Assembly (NCBI GenBank): GCA_030837825.1
Contig: JAUQYB010000082.1
Location: 1-64,000 of the forward strand
From: Albidovulum sp.
Lineage (GTDB): Bacteria; Pseudomonadota; Alphaproteobacteria; Rhodobacterales; Rhodobacteraceae
DNA: 64,000 bases
Reading direction: 5' to 3'
Part shown: positions 45,169-55,048 of the stretch, piece by piece
Numbering within the stretch: position 1 is the first letter of the stretch
Layout: each line of letters begins with the position of its first letter
Notes under the pieces: model-generated
Seen by the model: only the letters and a program-made list of their open reading frames with translations
Told to the model about the DNA's origin: nothing
The model's database searches: none
Program-made: the position numbers and the translations under genes

Positions 45169-46020
45169 ATGGCCGAGGACGATCCGAAGACTCTGGTTTC
45201 CACCGGCTGGCTGGAACGGCACCTCAAGGATCCCGACCTGCGGATCCTCGACGCCTCCTGGTATCTGCCCGACGCGGGCCGCGATCCGAAGGCGGAATAC
45301 GAGGCCGCCCACATCCCCGGCGCGCGGTTCTTCGACATCGACGAGATTTCCGACCAGCGGTCGGAGCTGCCGCACATGGCGCCGCCGCCCGAGAAGTTCG
45401 TCAGCCGGATGCGGGCGATGGGCGTGGGCGACGGCCATCAGGTCGTGGTCTACGACGGTGCCGGGCTCTTCTCGGCCGCCCGCGTCTGGTGGCTCTTCAG
45501 GCTGATGGGCAAGACCGATGTCGCGGTGCTCGACGGCGGCTTCCCGAAGTGGCTGGCCGAGGGGCGGCCGGTCGAGGACATGGCGCCGATCCTGCGCGAC
45601 CGCCACATCACCGTCAGCCGCCAGGCGCATCTGGTGCGCGACGTCACCCAGGTCGCCGCCGCGGCAAAGCTCGGCGACCACGAGATTCTCGACGCCCGCA
45701 GCCCCGGCCGCTTCGCCGGCACCGAGCCCGAGCCGCGCCCCGGCCTCCGTCCCGGCCACATCCCCGGCTCGAAGAACGTGCACTACCGCACGCTCCTGAA
45801 CGAGGACGGCACGATGAAGTCGCCCGAGGGCCTCAGCGCCGCCTTCGCCGCCGCCGGGGCGGACCTCGGCAAGCCCGCGATCACCACCTGCGGCTCGGGC
45901 GTGACGGCGGCGATCCTAAGCCTCGCGCTCGAACGGCTCGGCAAGCGCGACCATTCGCTCTACGACGGCTCGTGGGCCGAATGGGGCATGTACAACGACC
46001 TCAAGGTCGCCAGGGGATAG
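45169..46020 (+). CDS. sseA: 3-mercaptopyruvate sulfurtransferase
   Basis: A 283-residue protein of two rhodanese domains. The catalytic loop CGSGVTA, with Cys at residue 241, is the mercaptopyruvate-type rather than the thiosulfate-type loop. LVSTGWLERHLKDPDLRILDASW starts the inactive first domain. GGCAGGGAGG precedes ATG 45169. It is followed after four bases by an aminotransferase that could supply 2-oxo acids. Confidence 0.92.
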   Translation: MAEDDPKTLVSTGWLERHLKDPDLRILDASWYLPDAGRDPKAEYEAAHIPGARFFDIDEISDQRSELPHMAPPPEKFVSRMRAMGVGDGHQVVVYDGAGLFSAARVWWLFRLMGKTDVAVLDGGFPKWLAEGRPVEDMAPILRDRHITVSRQAHLVRDVTQVAAAAKLGDHEILDARSPGRFAGTEPEPRPGLRPGHIPGSKNVHYRTLLNEDGTMKSPEGLSAAFAAAGADLGKPAITTCGSGVTAAILSLALERLGKRDHSLYDGSWAEWGMYNDLKVARG

Positions 46021-46024
46021 GACC

Positions 46025-47206
46025 ATGTTCGACAGCCTCAGGCCGCAGCCCGCGGACAAGATCCTGCAACTGATCGGCCAGTTCCGCGCCGACCCGCGCG
46101 AAGGCAAGATCGACCTCGGCGTCGGCGTCTACAAGGACGCGACCGGCAACACGCCCGTCATGCGCGCGGTGAAGGCGGCCGAGCGGCAGCTCTGGGAGAG
46201 CGAGACGACCAAGACCTACACCGGCCTTGCCGGGGAACCGGCGTTCAACGAGGCGCTGTCCCGGCTGGTCCTCGGCCCCGCCATCGCGGCGGAGCGCATC
46301 GCCTCGGTCGCCACCCCCGGCGGCACCGGCGCGGTGCGGCAGGGGTTCGAGCTGATCCGCATGGCCTCGCCCGGCGCGCGGGTCTGGGTCTCCGACCCGA
46401 CCTGGCCCAACCACCTCTCGATCCTGAACTATCTCGGGATGACCGTCGCGCCCTACCGCTATTTCGACGGCGACACCCGGGCGGTGGATTTTGCCGCGAT
46501 GATGGCGGATCTCGCCGGCGCGAAGGCGGGCGACGTGGTGCTGCTGCACGGCTGCTGCCACAACCCCACCGGCGCCAACCTGACGCTGCCGCAGTGGGCC
46601 GAGGTCGCGGATCTCTTGGAAAGGACCGGCGCGGTGCCGATGGTCGACATCGCCTACCAGGGCTTCGGCGACGGGCTGGAGGCGGATGCGGCCGGGGTGC
46701 GGCTGATCGCCGGGCGGCTGCCCGAGGTGCTGGTCGCCGCCTCCTGCTCCAAGAACTTCGGCATCTACCGCGAGCGCACCGGCGCGCTGATCGCGCTGTC
46801 GGATCCGTCGCGCCGCGAGGTGACGCAGGGCACGCTTGCCTTCCTCAACCGGCAGAACTTTTCCTTCCCGCCCGACCACGGCGCCCGTCTCGTCACCATG
46901 ATCCTGACCGACCCCGCGCTGCGGGCCGAATGGGAGACGGAGCTGGAGGAGGTGCGGCTTTCCATGCTCGCGCTCCGCGAGACGCTCGCGCGCGAACTGC
47001 GCGACCTCTCGGGTTCCGACCGCTTCGGCTTCATCGCCCAGCACCGCGGCATGTTTTCCCGCCTCGGCGCCAGCCCCGAACAGGTGGAGCGGCTGAAGGC
47101 CGAGCACGGCATCTATATGGTCGGCGATTCGCGGCTGAACATCGCCGGGCTGAATGCGAGGACGGTGCCGATCCTCGCCCGCGCGATTCTCGCCACCGGC
47201 GTCTGA
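46025..47206 (+). CDS. Aromatic amino acid aminotransferase
   Basis: A 393-residue fold-type I PLP aminotransferase of the AspC/TyrB group, moving amino groups between aromatic or dicarboxylic amino acids and 2-oxo acids. LQPQPADKI-type start (MFDSLRPQPADKILQLIGQF), the GVGVYKDATGNTPVM loop, LHGCCHNPTGANLT and the PLP lysine at residue 243 in SCSKNFGIYRERTGAL are present. Starts four bases after sseA, so the two form an operon. Confidence 0.92.
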   Translation: MFDSLRPQPADKILQLIGQFRADPREGKIDLGVGVYKDATGNTPVMRAVKAAERQLWESETTKTYTGLAGEPAFNEALSRLVLGPAIAAERIASVATPGGTGAVRQGFELIRMASPGARVWVSDPTWPNHLSILNYLGMTVAPYRYFDGDTRAVDFAAMMADLAGAKAGDVVLLHGCCHNPTGANLTLPQWAEVADLLERTGAVPMVDIAYQGFGDGLEADAAGVRLIAGRLPEVLVAASCSKNFGIYRERTGALIALSDPSRREVTQGTLAFLNRQNFSFPPDHGARLVTMILTDPALRAEWETELEEVRLSMLALRETLARELRDLSGSDRFGFIAQHRGMFSRLGASPEQVERLKAEHGIYMVGDSRLNIAGLNARTVPILARAILATGV

Positions 47207-47352
47207 GCGGGCGTCGGAACACCCCCGGATCGGGACAGGCGCGAAGATCGGCGGCAGACCGCGGGCGGGTGCCCGGGCGGGTCGGGTGGGGGCGCGGCAC
47301 ATCACCTTCCGGGTTCCGGCCGGAGTGCACGGCGTCAGGCCGCATCTGCCCC

Positions 47353-47381
47353 TTGCAATACTAAGCTTGCTTATCATATAT
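47353..47381 (+). promoter_or_regulatory. Candidate marR promoter and operator
   Basis: TTGCAA (47353-47358) and an AT-rich -10 region (47372-47381, TATCATATAT) flank the inverted repeat TAAGC-TT-GCTTA (47362-47373). This is the only AT-rich stretch in the 202-base gap and a likely self-binding site for the MarR protein. Confidence 0.45.
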
Positions 47382-47408
47382 GTGCTCACCTTCTCCCGGA
47401 CCGGCCCG

Positions 47409-47867
47409 ATGAGCCTTTTGACGCCTCCGCACGAAAGCCTCGGTTTTCTCCTCCACGACGCCTCCCGGGCGATCCGGAGGCGGTTCGAGGCGCGCGCCAC
47501 GGAACTCGGGCTCAGCGCGGCGCAGTGGCGCTGCCTCGTGCACCTGATGCGCGAGGGCCCCTCGCCCCAGGCGCGGCTGGCCGGGCTTCTCGAAATCGAG
47601 CCGATCTCGATGTCGCGCCTGCTCGACCGGATGCAGGACGGCGGCTGGATCACCCGCGAGGCCGACCCGGCCGACCGTCGGGTGCGCCTCGTCACCGCGA
47701 CGCCCAAGACCTGCGCCGCCTTCGCCGAGGCGAAGAAGATCGCCGAGGCGATCTATGCCGACGCGCTCGCCGGCCTCCCGCCCGGAACGCGCGAGTCCCT
47801 GATGGCGACGCTCGGCCGGATCATCGCCAACCTGTCCCCGAACCCCGAGTCGCAAGATGCCCGCTGA
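47409..47867 (+). CDS. MarR family transcriptional regulator
   Basis: A 152-residue winged-helix regulator: LSAAQWRCLVHLMREGPSPQARLAGLLEIEPISMSRLLDRM is the DNA-binding part and ADPADRRVRLVTATPK the wing (the D-x-R-x-R pattern). It overlaps the emrA-like gene by 11 bases and probably represses this efflux operon until a drug binds. Confidence 0.9.
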   Translation: MSLLTPPHESLGFLLHDASRAIRRRFEARATELGLSAAQWRCLVHLMREGPSPQARLAGLLEIEPISMSRLLDRMQDGGWITREADPADRRVRLVTATPKTCAAFAEAKKIAEAIYADALAGLPPGTRESLMATLGRIIANLSPNPESQDAR

Positions 47868-48936
47868 AGCCCCGAAGAAGAGACCGAAGAAACTGCTGAT
47901 GGCGGCCCTGCCCGTCGCCCTGATCCTGGCCGGCGGGTGGGTCTGGCTCGAGTCGGGGCGCTACGAATCGACCGAGAATGCCGCGGTCCAGCAGGCGCGC
48001 ATCTCGGTGGCCTCAGATATTTCCGGCCGCGTGACCGAAGTCTATGTGGACGACAGCCAGACCGTCGCCGCCGGCACGCCGCTGTTCCGGGTGGACCCGC
48101 AGCCCTACGAGCTGGCGCTGGCCCAGGCCGAGGCGGCGCTGGCCGAGGCGCGGCTGTCGGTCGACCAGATGCGCGCCAGCTACCGCGTGGCGCTGGCCCA
48201 GCAGAAGGTCGCCGAGGACGGCGCCGCCTATCTCGACGCCGAACTGAAGCGGCAGGAGACGATCACCGGCCGCGGCGCGGGAACCGAATCCGCGCTCGAC
48301 GCCGCCCGCCACGATGCCAGCACCGCGCGGGAAAACCTCGCCGCAGCGAAGCAGGCGGTAGAGGCGGCGCTTGCCGCGCTCGGCGGCGATGCCGCGATCG
48401 ACGCCGCCGACCATCCGAAGGTCCGCGCGGCCCAGGTGGCGCATGACCAGGCGGAATACAACCTCGCGCTGACCACGGTGAAGGCGCCCGCCGACGGCGT
48501 CGTCTACAAGGCCGACAGCTTCAAGCCCGGCCAGTTCGTCGCCGCCGGCAGCCCGCTCTTCACGCTGGTGGAGACCGGCGACACCTGGATCGAGGCCAAC
48601 TTCAAGGAAACCCAGATCGGCCAGATGGCGCCGGGCCAGCGGGCGACGGTGGAATTCGACACCTTTCCGGGACGCGACTACACCGCGACGATCGAGGCGG
48701 TGGGCGCGGGAACGGGGGCGGAATTCTCGATCCTTCCCGCCCAGAACGCGACCGGCAACTGGGTGAAGGTCACCCAGCGGGTTCCGGTTCGGCTCAGGCT
48801 TGAACCGGGTGCCGACCTCGCGGGGCTGAGGGCCGGGCTTTCGGCCGCGGTCACGGTCGATACCCACGCCCAAACCAGGCTTGACACCCTGATCTCCTCG
48901 CTCGGCACGCCGGCCCATGCCGGGGCGGAAGACTAG
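47857..48936 (+). CDS. emrA: EmrA-like membrane fusion protein
   Basis: A 359-residue HlyD-family periplasmic adaptor: one N-terminal transmembrane helix (about 12-32), the ENAAVQQARISVASDISGRV lipoyl half, a coiled-coil hairpin (about 85-180), and the second half VKAPADGVVYKADSFKPGQFV. It bridges the EmrB-type pump to an outer-membrane channel encoded elsewhere. Starts inside the end of marR, and emrB follows after three bases. Confidence 0.9.
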   Translation: MPAEAPKKRPKKLLMAALPVALILAGGWVWLESGRYESTENAAVQQARISVASDISGRVTEVYVDDSQTVAAGTPLFRVDPQPYELALAQAEAALAEARLSVDQMRASYRVALAQQKVAEDGAAYLDAELKRQETITGRGAGTESALDAARHDASTARENLAAAKQAVEAALAALGGDAAIDAADHPKVRAAQVAHDQAEYNLALTTVKAPADGVVYKADSFKPGQFVAAGSPLFTLVETGDTWIEANFKETQIGQMAPGQRATVEFDTFPGRDYTATIEAVGAGTGAEFSILPAQNATGNWVKVTQRVPVRLRLEPGADLAGLRAGLSAAVTVDTHAQTRLDTLISSLGTPAHAGAED

Positions 48937-48939
48937 GCC

Positions 48940-50508
48940 ATGTCCGCCGCCCCTGCCGCCGCTGCCCACGGCGAGATCCGCCACCACGGGCTGATCACGC
49001 TGTCCTTGATGCTGGCGACGATCATGCAGGTGCTCGACACCACGATCGCCAACGTGGCGCTGCCGTCGATGCGGGCCGATCTCGGCGCCTCCGCCGACAC
49101 GATCAACTGGGTGCTGACCTCCTACATCGTCGCCTCGGCGATCGTCATGCCGCTGTCGGGCTGGCTCTCGGAGCGCTTCGGGCGGAAGGAGGTGTTCATC
49201 GCCTCGGTCGCCGGTTTCGTCGCCACCTCGATGCTCTGCGGCATCGCCTGGAGCCTCACCTCGATGGTGCTGTTCCGGATGGCGCAGGGCGTCTTCGGCG
49301 CGGCGATCGTGCCCCTGTCGCAGACCTTCCTTCTCGACATCAACCCGCGCGAACGCCACGGGCAGGCGATGGCGGTCTGGGGCGCCGGGATCATGGTCGG
49401 CCCGATCATCGGCCCGACGCTCGGCGGCTGGCTGACCGAGAGCTTCAACTGGCGATGGGTCTTCTACATCAACGTCCCGCTCGGCATCCTGGCGCTGGCC
49501 GGCTGCCTCGCCTACCTGCCGGAAATGCCCCGGCGCCTGCGCCGCTTCGACTTCGCGGGCTTCGCCGCGCTCGCCATCGGCGTCGGCGCGCTGCAACTCA
49601 TGCTCGACCGCGGCGGCGAGGTGGACTGGTTCAACGCCGCTGAAATCTGGATCGAACTCGGGGTTGCACTGTCGGGCTTCTGGGTCTTCGTGATCTGGAT
49701 CATGGGCACCGAGCATGCGTTCATCGACCCACGGATGTTCGCCGACCGCAACTTCACCACCGGCATCGTCTTCATCTTCATCGTCGGCATCGTGCTGCTG
49801 GCATCGCTCGCGCTGCTGCCGCCGATGCTGTCGGGGATCTTCGGCTATCCGGTGATGACGACGGGCATGGTCATGGCGCCGCGCGGGGTCGGCACGATGA
49901 TCTCGATGATTGCCGCCGGCAAGCTCCTCCGCCTCGTCGATGCGCGCAAGATCGTCTTCACCGGGCTTTGCCTCACGATCTTCTCGCTTCACATGATGAC
50001 CGGCTTCGGCCCGCAGATGGATGCGCGGCTCGTCGTCCTTTCGGGGCTGGTGCAGGGGCTCGGCCTCGGCCTCGTCTTCGTGCCGCTCTCCACCGTCGCC
50101 TTCGCGACGATCCAGCCGCAGTTCCGCGGCGACGCGACCGCGCTCTTCAGCCTCGTGCGCAACATCGGCTCGTCGATCGGCATCTCGGTCGTGACGCTCC
50201 TGCTGGCGCGCAACACGCAGGTGAACCACGCCGAACTGGCCGAACGGGTCTCCGCACTCGACCCCAACTTCGCCGAGGCCGCGCGGGGCGCCGTCGGCGG
50301 GGCGTTCAGGGGCCTCGGCACGACCTATGGCGACGGCGCGATCTGGACCATCGTCAACGGCATCGTCACCCAGCAGGCGGCGATGATCGCCTATGTCGAC
50401 GACTTCAAGGCGCTGATGTGGGTGACGGTCGCGGCGATGCCGCTGGTCCTCCTGCTCCGCCGTCCGCGCCATGCCGCGCCTGAGGCAGCCGCGGCGGCGA
50501 TGGAATAG
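48940..50508 (+). CDS. emrB: EmrB/QacA-family (DHA2) multidrug transporter
   Basis: A 522-residue protein with 14 transmembrane helices. The DHA2 motif LDTTIANVALPSMRADLG is in helix 1, motif A WLSERFGRKEVF follows helix 2, and motif C-like GAGIMVGPIIGPTLGGWL is in helix 5. A proton-driven exporter of hydrophobic toxicants, working with the adaptor upstream. Confidence 0.93.
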   Translation: MSAAPAAAAHGEIRHHGLITLSLMLATIMQVLDTTIANVALPSMRADLGASADTINWVLTSYIVASAIVMPLSGWLSERFGRKEVFIASVAGFVATSMLCGIAWSLTSMVLFRMAQGVFGAAIVPLSQTFLLDINPRERHGQAMAVWGAGIMVGPIIGPTLGGWLTESFNWRWVFYINVPLGILALAGCLAYLPEMPRRLRRFDFAGFAALAIGVGALQLMLDRGGEVDWFNAAEIWIELGVALSGFWVFVIWIMGTEHAFIDPRMFADRNFTTGIVFIFIVGIVLLASLALLPPMLSGIFGYPVMTTGMVMAPRGVGTMISMIAAGKLLRLVDARKIVFTGLCLTIFSLHMMTGFGPQMDARLVVLSGLVQGLGLGLVFVPLSTVAFATIQPQFRGDATALFSLVRNIGSSIGISVVTLLLARNTQVNHAELAERVSALDPNFAEAARGAVGGAFRGLGTTYGDGAIWTIVNGIVTQQAAMIAYVDDFKALMWVTVAAMPLVLLLRRPRHAAPEAAAAAME

Positions 50509-50540
50509 GAAGGGCCCTCCGGCGCGTCTCCCCGCGCCGG

Positions 50541-51872
50541 TCAGGCGTGGTAGGCGCTTTCGCCGTGCGAGGTGAGGTCGAGCCCCTGGCGCTCGTCGTC
50601 GCGCCCTACCCGGATGCCGGTGACGGCCCTGGTGAGGTGGATCAGCACCGCCGAGCCGATCCCCGACCAGAGGGCGGTGATCAGCACCGCCTTGAGCTGT
50701 GCCGCGACCTGCGCGCCCATCGTGCCCGCCTCGACCACGAAACCAGTGCCGCCGAGCGAGGGCGCGCAGAGGATGCCGGTGCCGACCGCACCGACGATCC
50801 CGCCGATGCCGTGGACGCCGAAGACGTCGAGGCTGTCGTCATAGCCGAAGCGCGCCTTCACCGTCGAGACGAAGACATAGCAGACCGGCGACACCGCGAG
50901 GCCGAGGAGGATCGCGCCCACCGGCCCGGTCGTCCCGCACGCCGGGGTGATCGCGACAAGGCCCGCGACCATGCCCGAGGCCGCCCCGAGACCCGAGGCC
51001 TTGCCGCGCGCCAGCGCCTCGACGGCCGACCAGCTCAGGATCGCCGCCGCCGTCGCCACGAAGGTGTTGAGCATGGCGAGCGTCGCCCCCGCGCTGGCCT
51101 CGAGGTTGGAGCCGGCGTTGAAGCCGAACCAGCCGACCCAGAGCATCGCTGCGCCCACCATCGTCAGCGTCATCGAATGCGGCGCCATGTTGTCGCGGCC
51201 GTAGCCGGTCCGCGGCCCGAGAACGATCGCCCAGACAAGCCCCGCCACGCCCGCGTTGATGTGCACCACGGTGCCGCCGGCAAAGTCGATCGCGCCCATG
51301 CCGAAGATCAGCCCCGCCGCGTCCCACACCATGTGGGCAACCGGGAAGTAGACGAACGTCGCCCAGAGCACGACGAACAGGACCACGCCCGCGAACTTCG
51401 CGCGTTCCGCGAAGGCGCCCACGATCAGCGCCGGCGTGATCGCCGCGAAGGTCATCTGGAAGGCGATGAAGACATATTCCGGAAGCACCACCCCGTCGCT
51501 GAACGTTGCGGCCGTGGATTCCATCGTCACGCCCTTCAGGAACAGCTTGCCGAAGCCGCCCCAGAAGGGCGAGGTGCCACCGCCGAAGGCGATCGAATAG
51601 CCCCAGAGCACCCAGACGATCATCACCACCGCGGCGATCACCGTGCATTGCATCATGACCGACAGCATGTTCTTCGCCCGGACCAGGCCGCCGTAGAACA
51701 GCGCAAGCCCCGGCACGATCATGAACAGGACCAGAAGCGAGGAGGTCATCATCCAGGCCACGTCGCCCTTGTCGACGACCGGCGCCGCACCCGCGGTTTC
51801 CTGCGCCAGCGCCGGCAAACCCATCACCAGGGCCGCAATGGCCACCCATTCCAGTGTCTTCGTCATCCTCAT
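50541..51872 (-). CDS. amtB: Ammonium transporter AmtB
   Basis: A 443-residue channel protein with a signal peptide (ending near PALAQE) and 11 membrane helices. MTSSLLVLFMIVPGLALFYGG, the twin-histidine segments AHMVWDAAG and FGVHGIGGIVGAVGTG, and AGDT-like AGGTVVHINAG are present. ATG 51872 gives MRMTKTLEW. The usual partner glnK is not adjacent: the next gene upstream is divergent mrcA. The 293-base gap between them shows no clear sigma-54 site. Confidence 0.95.
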   Translation of the reverse strand: MRMTKTLEWVAIAALVMGLPALAQETAGAAPVVDKGDVAWMMTSSLLVLFMIVPGLALFYGGLVRAKNMLSVMMQCTVIAAVVMIVWVLWGYSIAFGGGTSPFWGGFGKLFLKGVTMESTAATFSDGVVLPEYVFIAFQMTFAAITPALIVGAFAERAKFAGVVLFVVLWATFVYFPVAHMVWDAAGLIFGMGAIDFAGGTVVHINAGVAGLVWAIVLGPRTGYGRDNMAPHSMTLTMVGAAMLWVGWFGFNAGSNLEASAGATLAMLNTFVATAAAILSWSAVEALARGKASGLGAASGMVAGLVAITPACGTTGPVGAILLGLAVSPVCYVFVSTVKARFGYDDSLDVFGVHGIGGIVGAVGTGILCAPSLGGTGFVVEAGTMGAQVAAQLKAVLITALWSGIGSAVLIHLTRAVTGIRVGRDDERQGLDLTSHGESAYHA

Positions 51873-52165
51873 CCCCGGTTCTCCGCTGCCCGCGCCATCG
51901 GGCCAAGCGGGCACAGCGCCAGCCGGCGACACAACCTGCGCACCGCTCCGGCGGGGCGGCGCGGCCGGGCTTTGCCGGAAATCTGTGCAGCCGCGGGCGG
52001 GGGGGCCGAAATTTGCGGCGGATCTCGTTCGCCGCGACCGGCCCGCGAGCGCCGCGCCACCACCCGGCTCCGGCGCAAAGGCGCGAATCGTGAACGTCCC
52101 CCGCTCCACATTTCCGCCGGCGTCCTGTATGGTCGCCGAAAACGGGCAGGCAACGGACGCAACGC

Positions 52166-54409
52166 ATGAAACAGACAGGCGGCAGGAAGCCTCCCCTGGT
52201 GGCAGACCGGCGCTACGGCGCCGCGCCGGCGGCCCCGGCAAAGCCGAAGCCCGCACCGAAGCCCGCACCGAAGCCGAAATCGGCGCGGTCGCGCCGGCCG
52301 GCACGCCGGATGGCCTGGCCGATCCGCCTTGTCGCCGGGCTTTTCCGGCTGGTCTGGCGGGCGCTCTGGGGCGTGGGCTGGCGGCTGGCGGCGATGGGCG
52401 CGATCGTCGTCGGCCTCGCCACGCTCTACTTCTACGCCCAGCTTCCGCCGCTCGAGGCGCTGATCGACGCGCGCACCCGCGGCTCGGTCACGCTGCTTGA
52501 CCGCGACGGCAAGGTCTTTGCCTGGCGGGGCGAGACCTTCGGCGGCACGATCACCGCGGAAACCGTCTCTCCCTCGCTCAGCAATGCCATCGTCGCCACC
52601 GAGGACAAGCGCTTCTACCGCCATTTCGGCATCTCGCCGCGCGGCATCGCCAGTGCGGTCCGCATCAACCTGGCCGAGGGGCGCGGCCCGCTCGAGGGCA
52701 ACGGCGGCTCGACCATCACCCAGCAGGTCGCCAAGCTGATCTGCCTCGGCGTGCCCTACGACCCGAAGGCGTGGAAGACCGAGGCCGACTACGAGGCCGA
52801 CTGCCGCCAGTCGAGCCTGATGCGCAAGATCAAGGAAGTGCCCTTCTCCTTCGCGATGGAGGCGAAATACGGCAAGGACAGCATCCTGACGCTCTACCTC
52901 AACCGCGCCTATCTCGGCGCCGGCGCCCGCGGCTTCGAGGCGGCGAGCCAGCGCTACTTCGGCAAGTCCGCGAACGAGGTGACCCCGGCCGAGGCGGCTA
53001 TGCTGGCGGGCCTTCTCAAGGCGCCCACGCGCTACGCCCCGACCGCCAGCCTGGAACGCGCGCAGGGCCGCGCTGCGGTGGTGCTGGGGCTGATGCACGA
53101 CCAGGGCTACCTGACCGAATCGCAGTTCAGGGACGCGCTCGCCAACCCGGCGCGGCTGTCGAAGGCGGCCGAGGCGCGCGCGGGCGGTTATTTCGCCGAC
53201 TGGGTGATGGAATCGGGCCCCGCCTTCCTGACCCAGGACACCACCGAGGACGTGATCATCCGCACCACGCTCGACCAGACGATCCAGAAGCGGGCGGAAG
53301 AGGCGCTCGACTACGTCTTCGAAACCAAGGTCAAGGCCGGGTCGAAGGCCCAGGCGGCGATCGTCGTGATGTCGGCCGACGGGGCGGTGCGGGCAATGGT
53401 GGGCGGGCGCAACAATCAGGTGAGCGGCGCCTTCAACCGCGCGACGCAGGCGATCCGCCAGACCGGATCGACCTTCAAGCCCTTCGTCTATGCCGCAGCA
53501 CTCGACATGGGCTACACGATGAACTCGGCCATCGACGATGCCCCGATCACCCTCTACGTCAAGGGCTCCGGCGAATGGTCGCCGAAGAACTACGAGCCCG
53601 AGTTTCGCGGTATGATGACGCTGACCGACGCGCTCGCCCATTCGATCAACACCGCCACGGTGCGGCTCAGCCAGGCCGTCGGGCTCGAGGCGGTGCGCAA
53701 GGTCGCCGCCGATTTCGGCCTGCAATCGGAGCTTGCCCAGGGGCCGGCCATCGTTCTCGGCGCCTCGGGGGCGACGCTCCTCGACATGACTGGCGCCTAT
53801 GCCGGCATCCTCAACGGCGGCTCCTCGGTCCATCCCTACGGCCTCGTCGAGCTGCGCATCCAGAGTGACGACGCCGCGCTGATGGGCCAGGAGGGCGGCA
53901 TGGGCGAGCGGGTGATCTCGGAAAGTGCCGCGCGCCAGCTCACCTACATGATGACCCAGGTGATCGAGCGCGGCACCGGCCGCCGCGCCAGGCTCGACGG
54001 GCACGAGGCGGCCGGCAAGACCGGCACGACCTCGGACTACCGCGATGCCTGGTTCATCGGCTTCACCGCCGACTATGTCGTCGGAGTCTGGATGGGCAAC
54101 GACGACAACAAGCCCCTGACCGGGGTCACCGGCGGCGGCCTTCCGGCCGAAATCTGGCACGAGGTGATGGCCCGGGTCGAGGCTGACCTGCCGCCCGCGC
54201 CCCTGCCGATGATCCGGCCCGAGGACCTGCCGCCGCCAGCCTACCAGGGCGAGGTCTACCAGGCCGGCGGGCAGATCGGCGGCGGCGCGGCAGAGCCCTA
54301 TCCCGGCCAGCTCGCGCCCTACCCGGGCCAGGCCCAGGCACCGGCACCTGAGCAGGGCGGCGAAAGCCTCGTCGACATTCTCACCAACATCCTCGGCCGC
54401 CGCGACTGA
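52166..54409 (+). CDS. mrcA: Penicillin-binding protein 1A
   Basis: A 747-residue bifunctional peptidoglycan synthase. A basic proline-rich cytoplasmic tail (1-50) precedes one membrane helix (about 75-92). The GT51 glycosyltransferase has its catalytic glutamate in ATEDKRFYRHFG (residues 144-155) and GGSTITQQVAKL. The transpeptidase has S435 in GSTFKPF, the SIN motif in HSINTATV and KTGTTSDYRDAWF at about 618. A proline/glutamine-rich periplasmic tail ends it. Confidence 0.95.
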   Translation: MKQTGGRKPPLVADRRYGAAPAAPAKPKPAPKPAPKPKSARSRRPARRMAWPIRLVAGLFRLVWRALWGVGWRLAAMGAIVVGLATLYFYAQLPPLEALIDARTRGSVTLLDRDGKVFAWRGETFGGTITAETVSPSLSNAIVATEDKRFYRHFGISPRGIASAVRINLAEGRGPLEGNGGSTITQQVAKLICLGVPYDPKAWKTEADYEADCRQSSLMRKIKEVPFSFAMEAKYGKDSILTLYLNRAYLGAGARGFEAASQRYFGKSANEVTPAEAAMLAGLLKAPTRYAPTASLERAQGRAAVVLGLMHDQGYLTESQFRDALANPARLSKAAEARAGGYFADWVMESGPAFLTQDTTEDVIIRTTLDQTIQKRAEEALDYVFETKVKAGSKAQAAIVVMSADGAVRAMVGGRNNQVSGAFNRATQAIRQTGSTFKPFVYAAALDMGYTMNSAIDDAPITLYVKGSGEWSPKNYEPEFRGMMTLTDALAHSINTATVRLSQAVGLEAVRKVAADFGLQSELAQGPAIVLGASGATLLDMTGAYAGILNGGSSVHPYGLVELRIQSDDAALMGQEGGMGERVISESAARQLTYMMTQVIERGTGRRARLDGHEAAGKTGTTSDYRDAWFIGFTADYVVGVWMGNDDNKPLTGVTGGGLPAEIWHEVMARVEADLPPAPLPMIRPEDLPPPAYQGEVYQAGGQIGGGAAEPYPGQLAPYPGQAQAPAPEQGGESLVDILTNILGRRD

Positions 54410-54442
54410 TGGCAGCGGCCGGCACGGCTGCGCGGCCGGGCC

Positions 54443-55048
54443 TCAGCCGGTCTTCTGGAGGACTGCCGTCAGCGCGGCGATGTCGCCCCGGTTCCTGTCC
54501 AGCATCGCGCCGATCTCGGTGCGCTCGGCCGCGAGCATGTTCACGCCCTCGATGATGATGTTGAAGAACTGGTTCTTGCCCGACTTGTCGAAGACATGCC
54601 AGCGCACCTCGAAGGGCGACTGGCCCTTGAGATGGGCGACCGAGATCACCTCGAAGAAGCTCTTCAGGGGCCGGGCGTCCGTCACCTCGATCCGGCCGCC
54701 GATGAACTCGCGGAACCGCTTACCGTATTTGCGCGAGATATAGCCCTGGAACGCCTTGACATAGGCGTTCATCACCGCCTTGTCCGCCCCCCGCCCGGCC
54801 GGGCCCAGCGCGCTTTGCGCGATATAGCGGACATCGGCGTAGCGCACGAAGATCTGCTCGAAATCCTTGTACATCGCGGATTCGGGCTTGCCCGAGTTGA
54901 TGACGCGGTTGACGTCGCCGATCGCCTTGTCGATCAGCGCCCGCGCGCCGCCCACGTCGAGCGCCAGCACCCCCCGCGGCAAGAGCGCAAGGGCCGCACC
55001 GGCGGGCACGGCAGCGATCAGGGCGCGGCGGGAAATCCTACTGTCCAT
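54443..55048 (-). CDS. mlaC: Phospholipid-binding protein MlaC
   Basis: A 201-residue periplasmic protein that shuttles phospholipid between MlaA in the outer membrane and the MlaFEDB complex. The N-terminus MDSRISRRALIAAVPAG is a Tat-type signal. YADVRYIAQSALGPAGR and YVKAFQGYISRKYGKRFREF are typical Ttg2D/MlaC segments. ATG 55048 overlaps the mlaA stop by 11 bases. Confidence 0.9.
   Translation of the reverse strand: MDSRISRRALIAAVPAGAALALLPRGVLALDVGGARALIDKAIGDVNRVINSGKPESAMYKDFEQIFVRYADVRYIAQSALGPAGRGADKAVMNAYVKAFQGYISRKYGKRFREFIGGRIEVTDARPLKSFFEVISVAHLKGQSPFEVRWHVFDKSGKNQFFNIIIEGVNMLAAERTEIGAMLDRNRGDIAALTAVLQKTG

Noticed and set aside
51873-52165. Sigma-54 or NtrC sites for amtB
   Set aside because: No GG-N10-GC element with acceptable flanks was found on the leftward strand.
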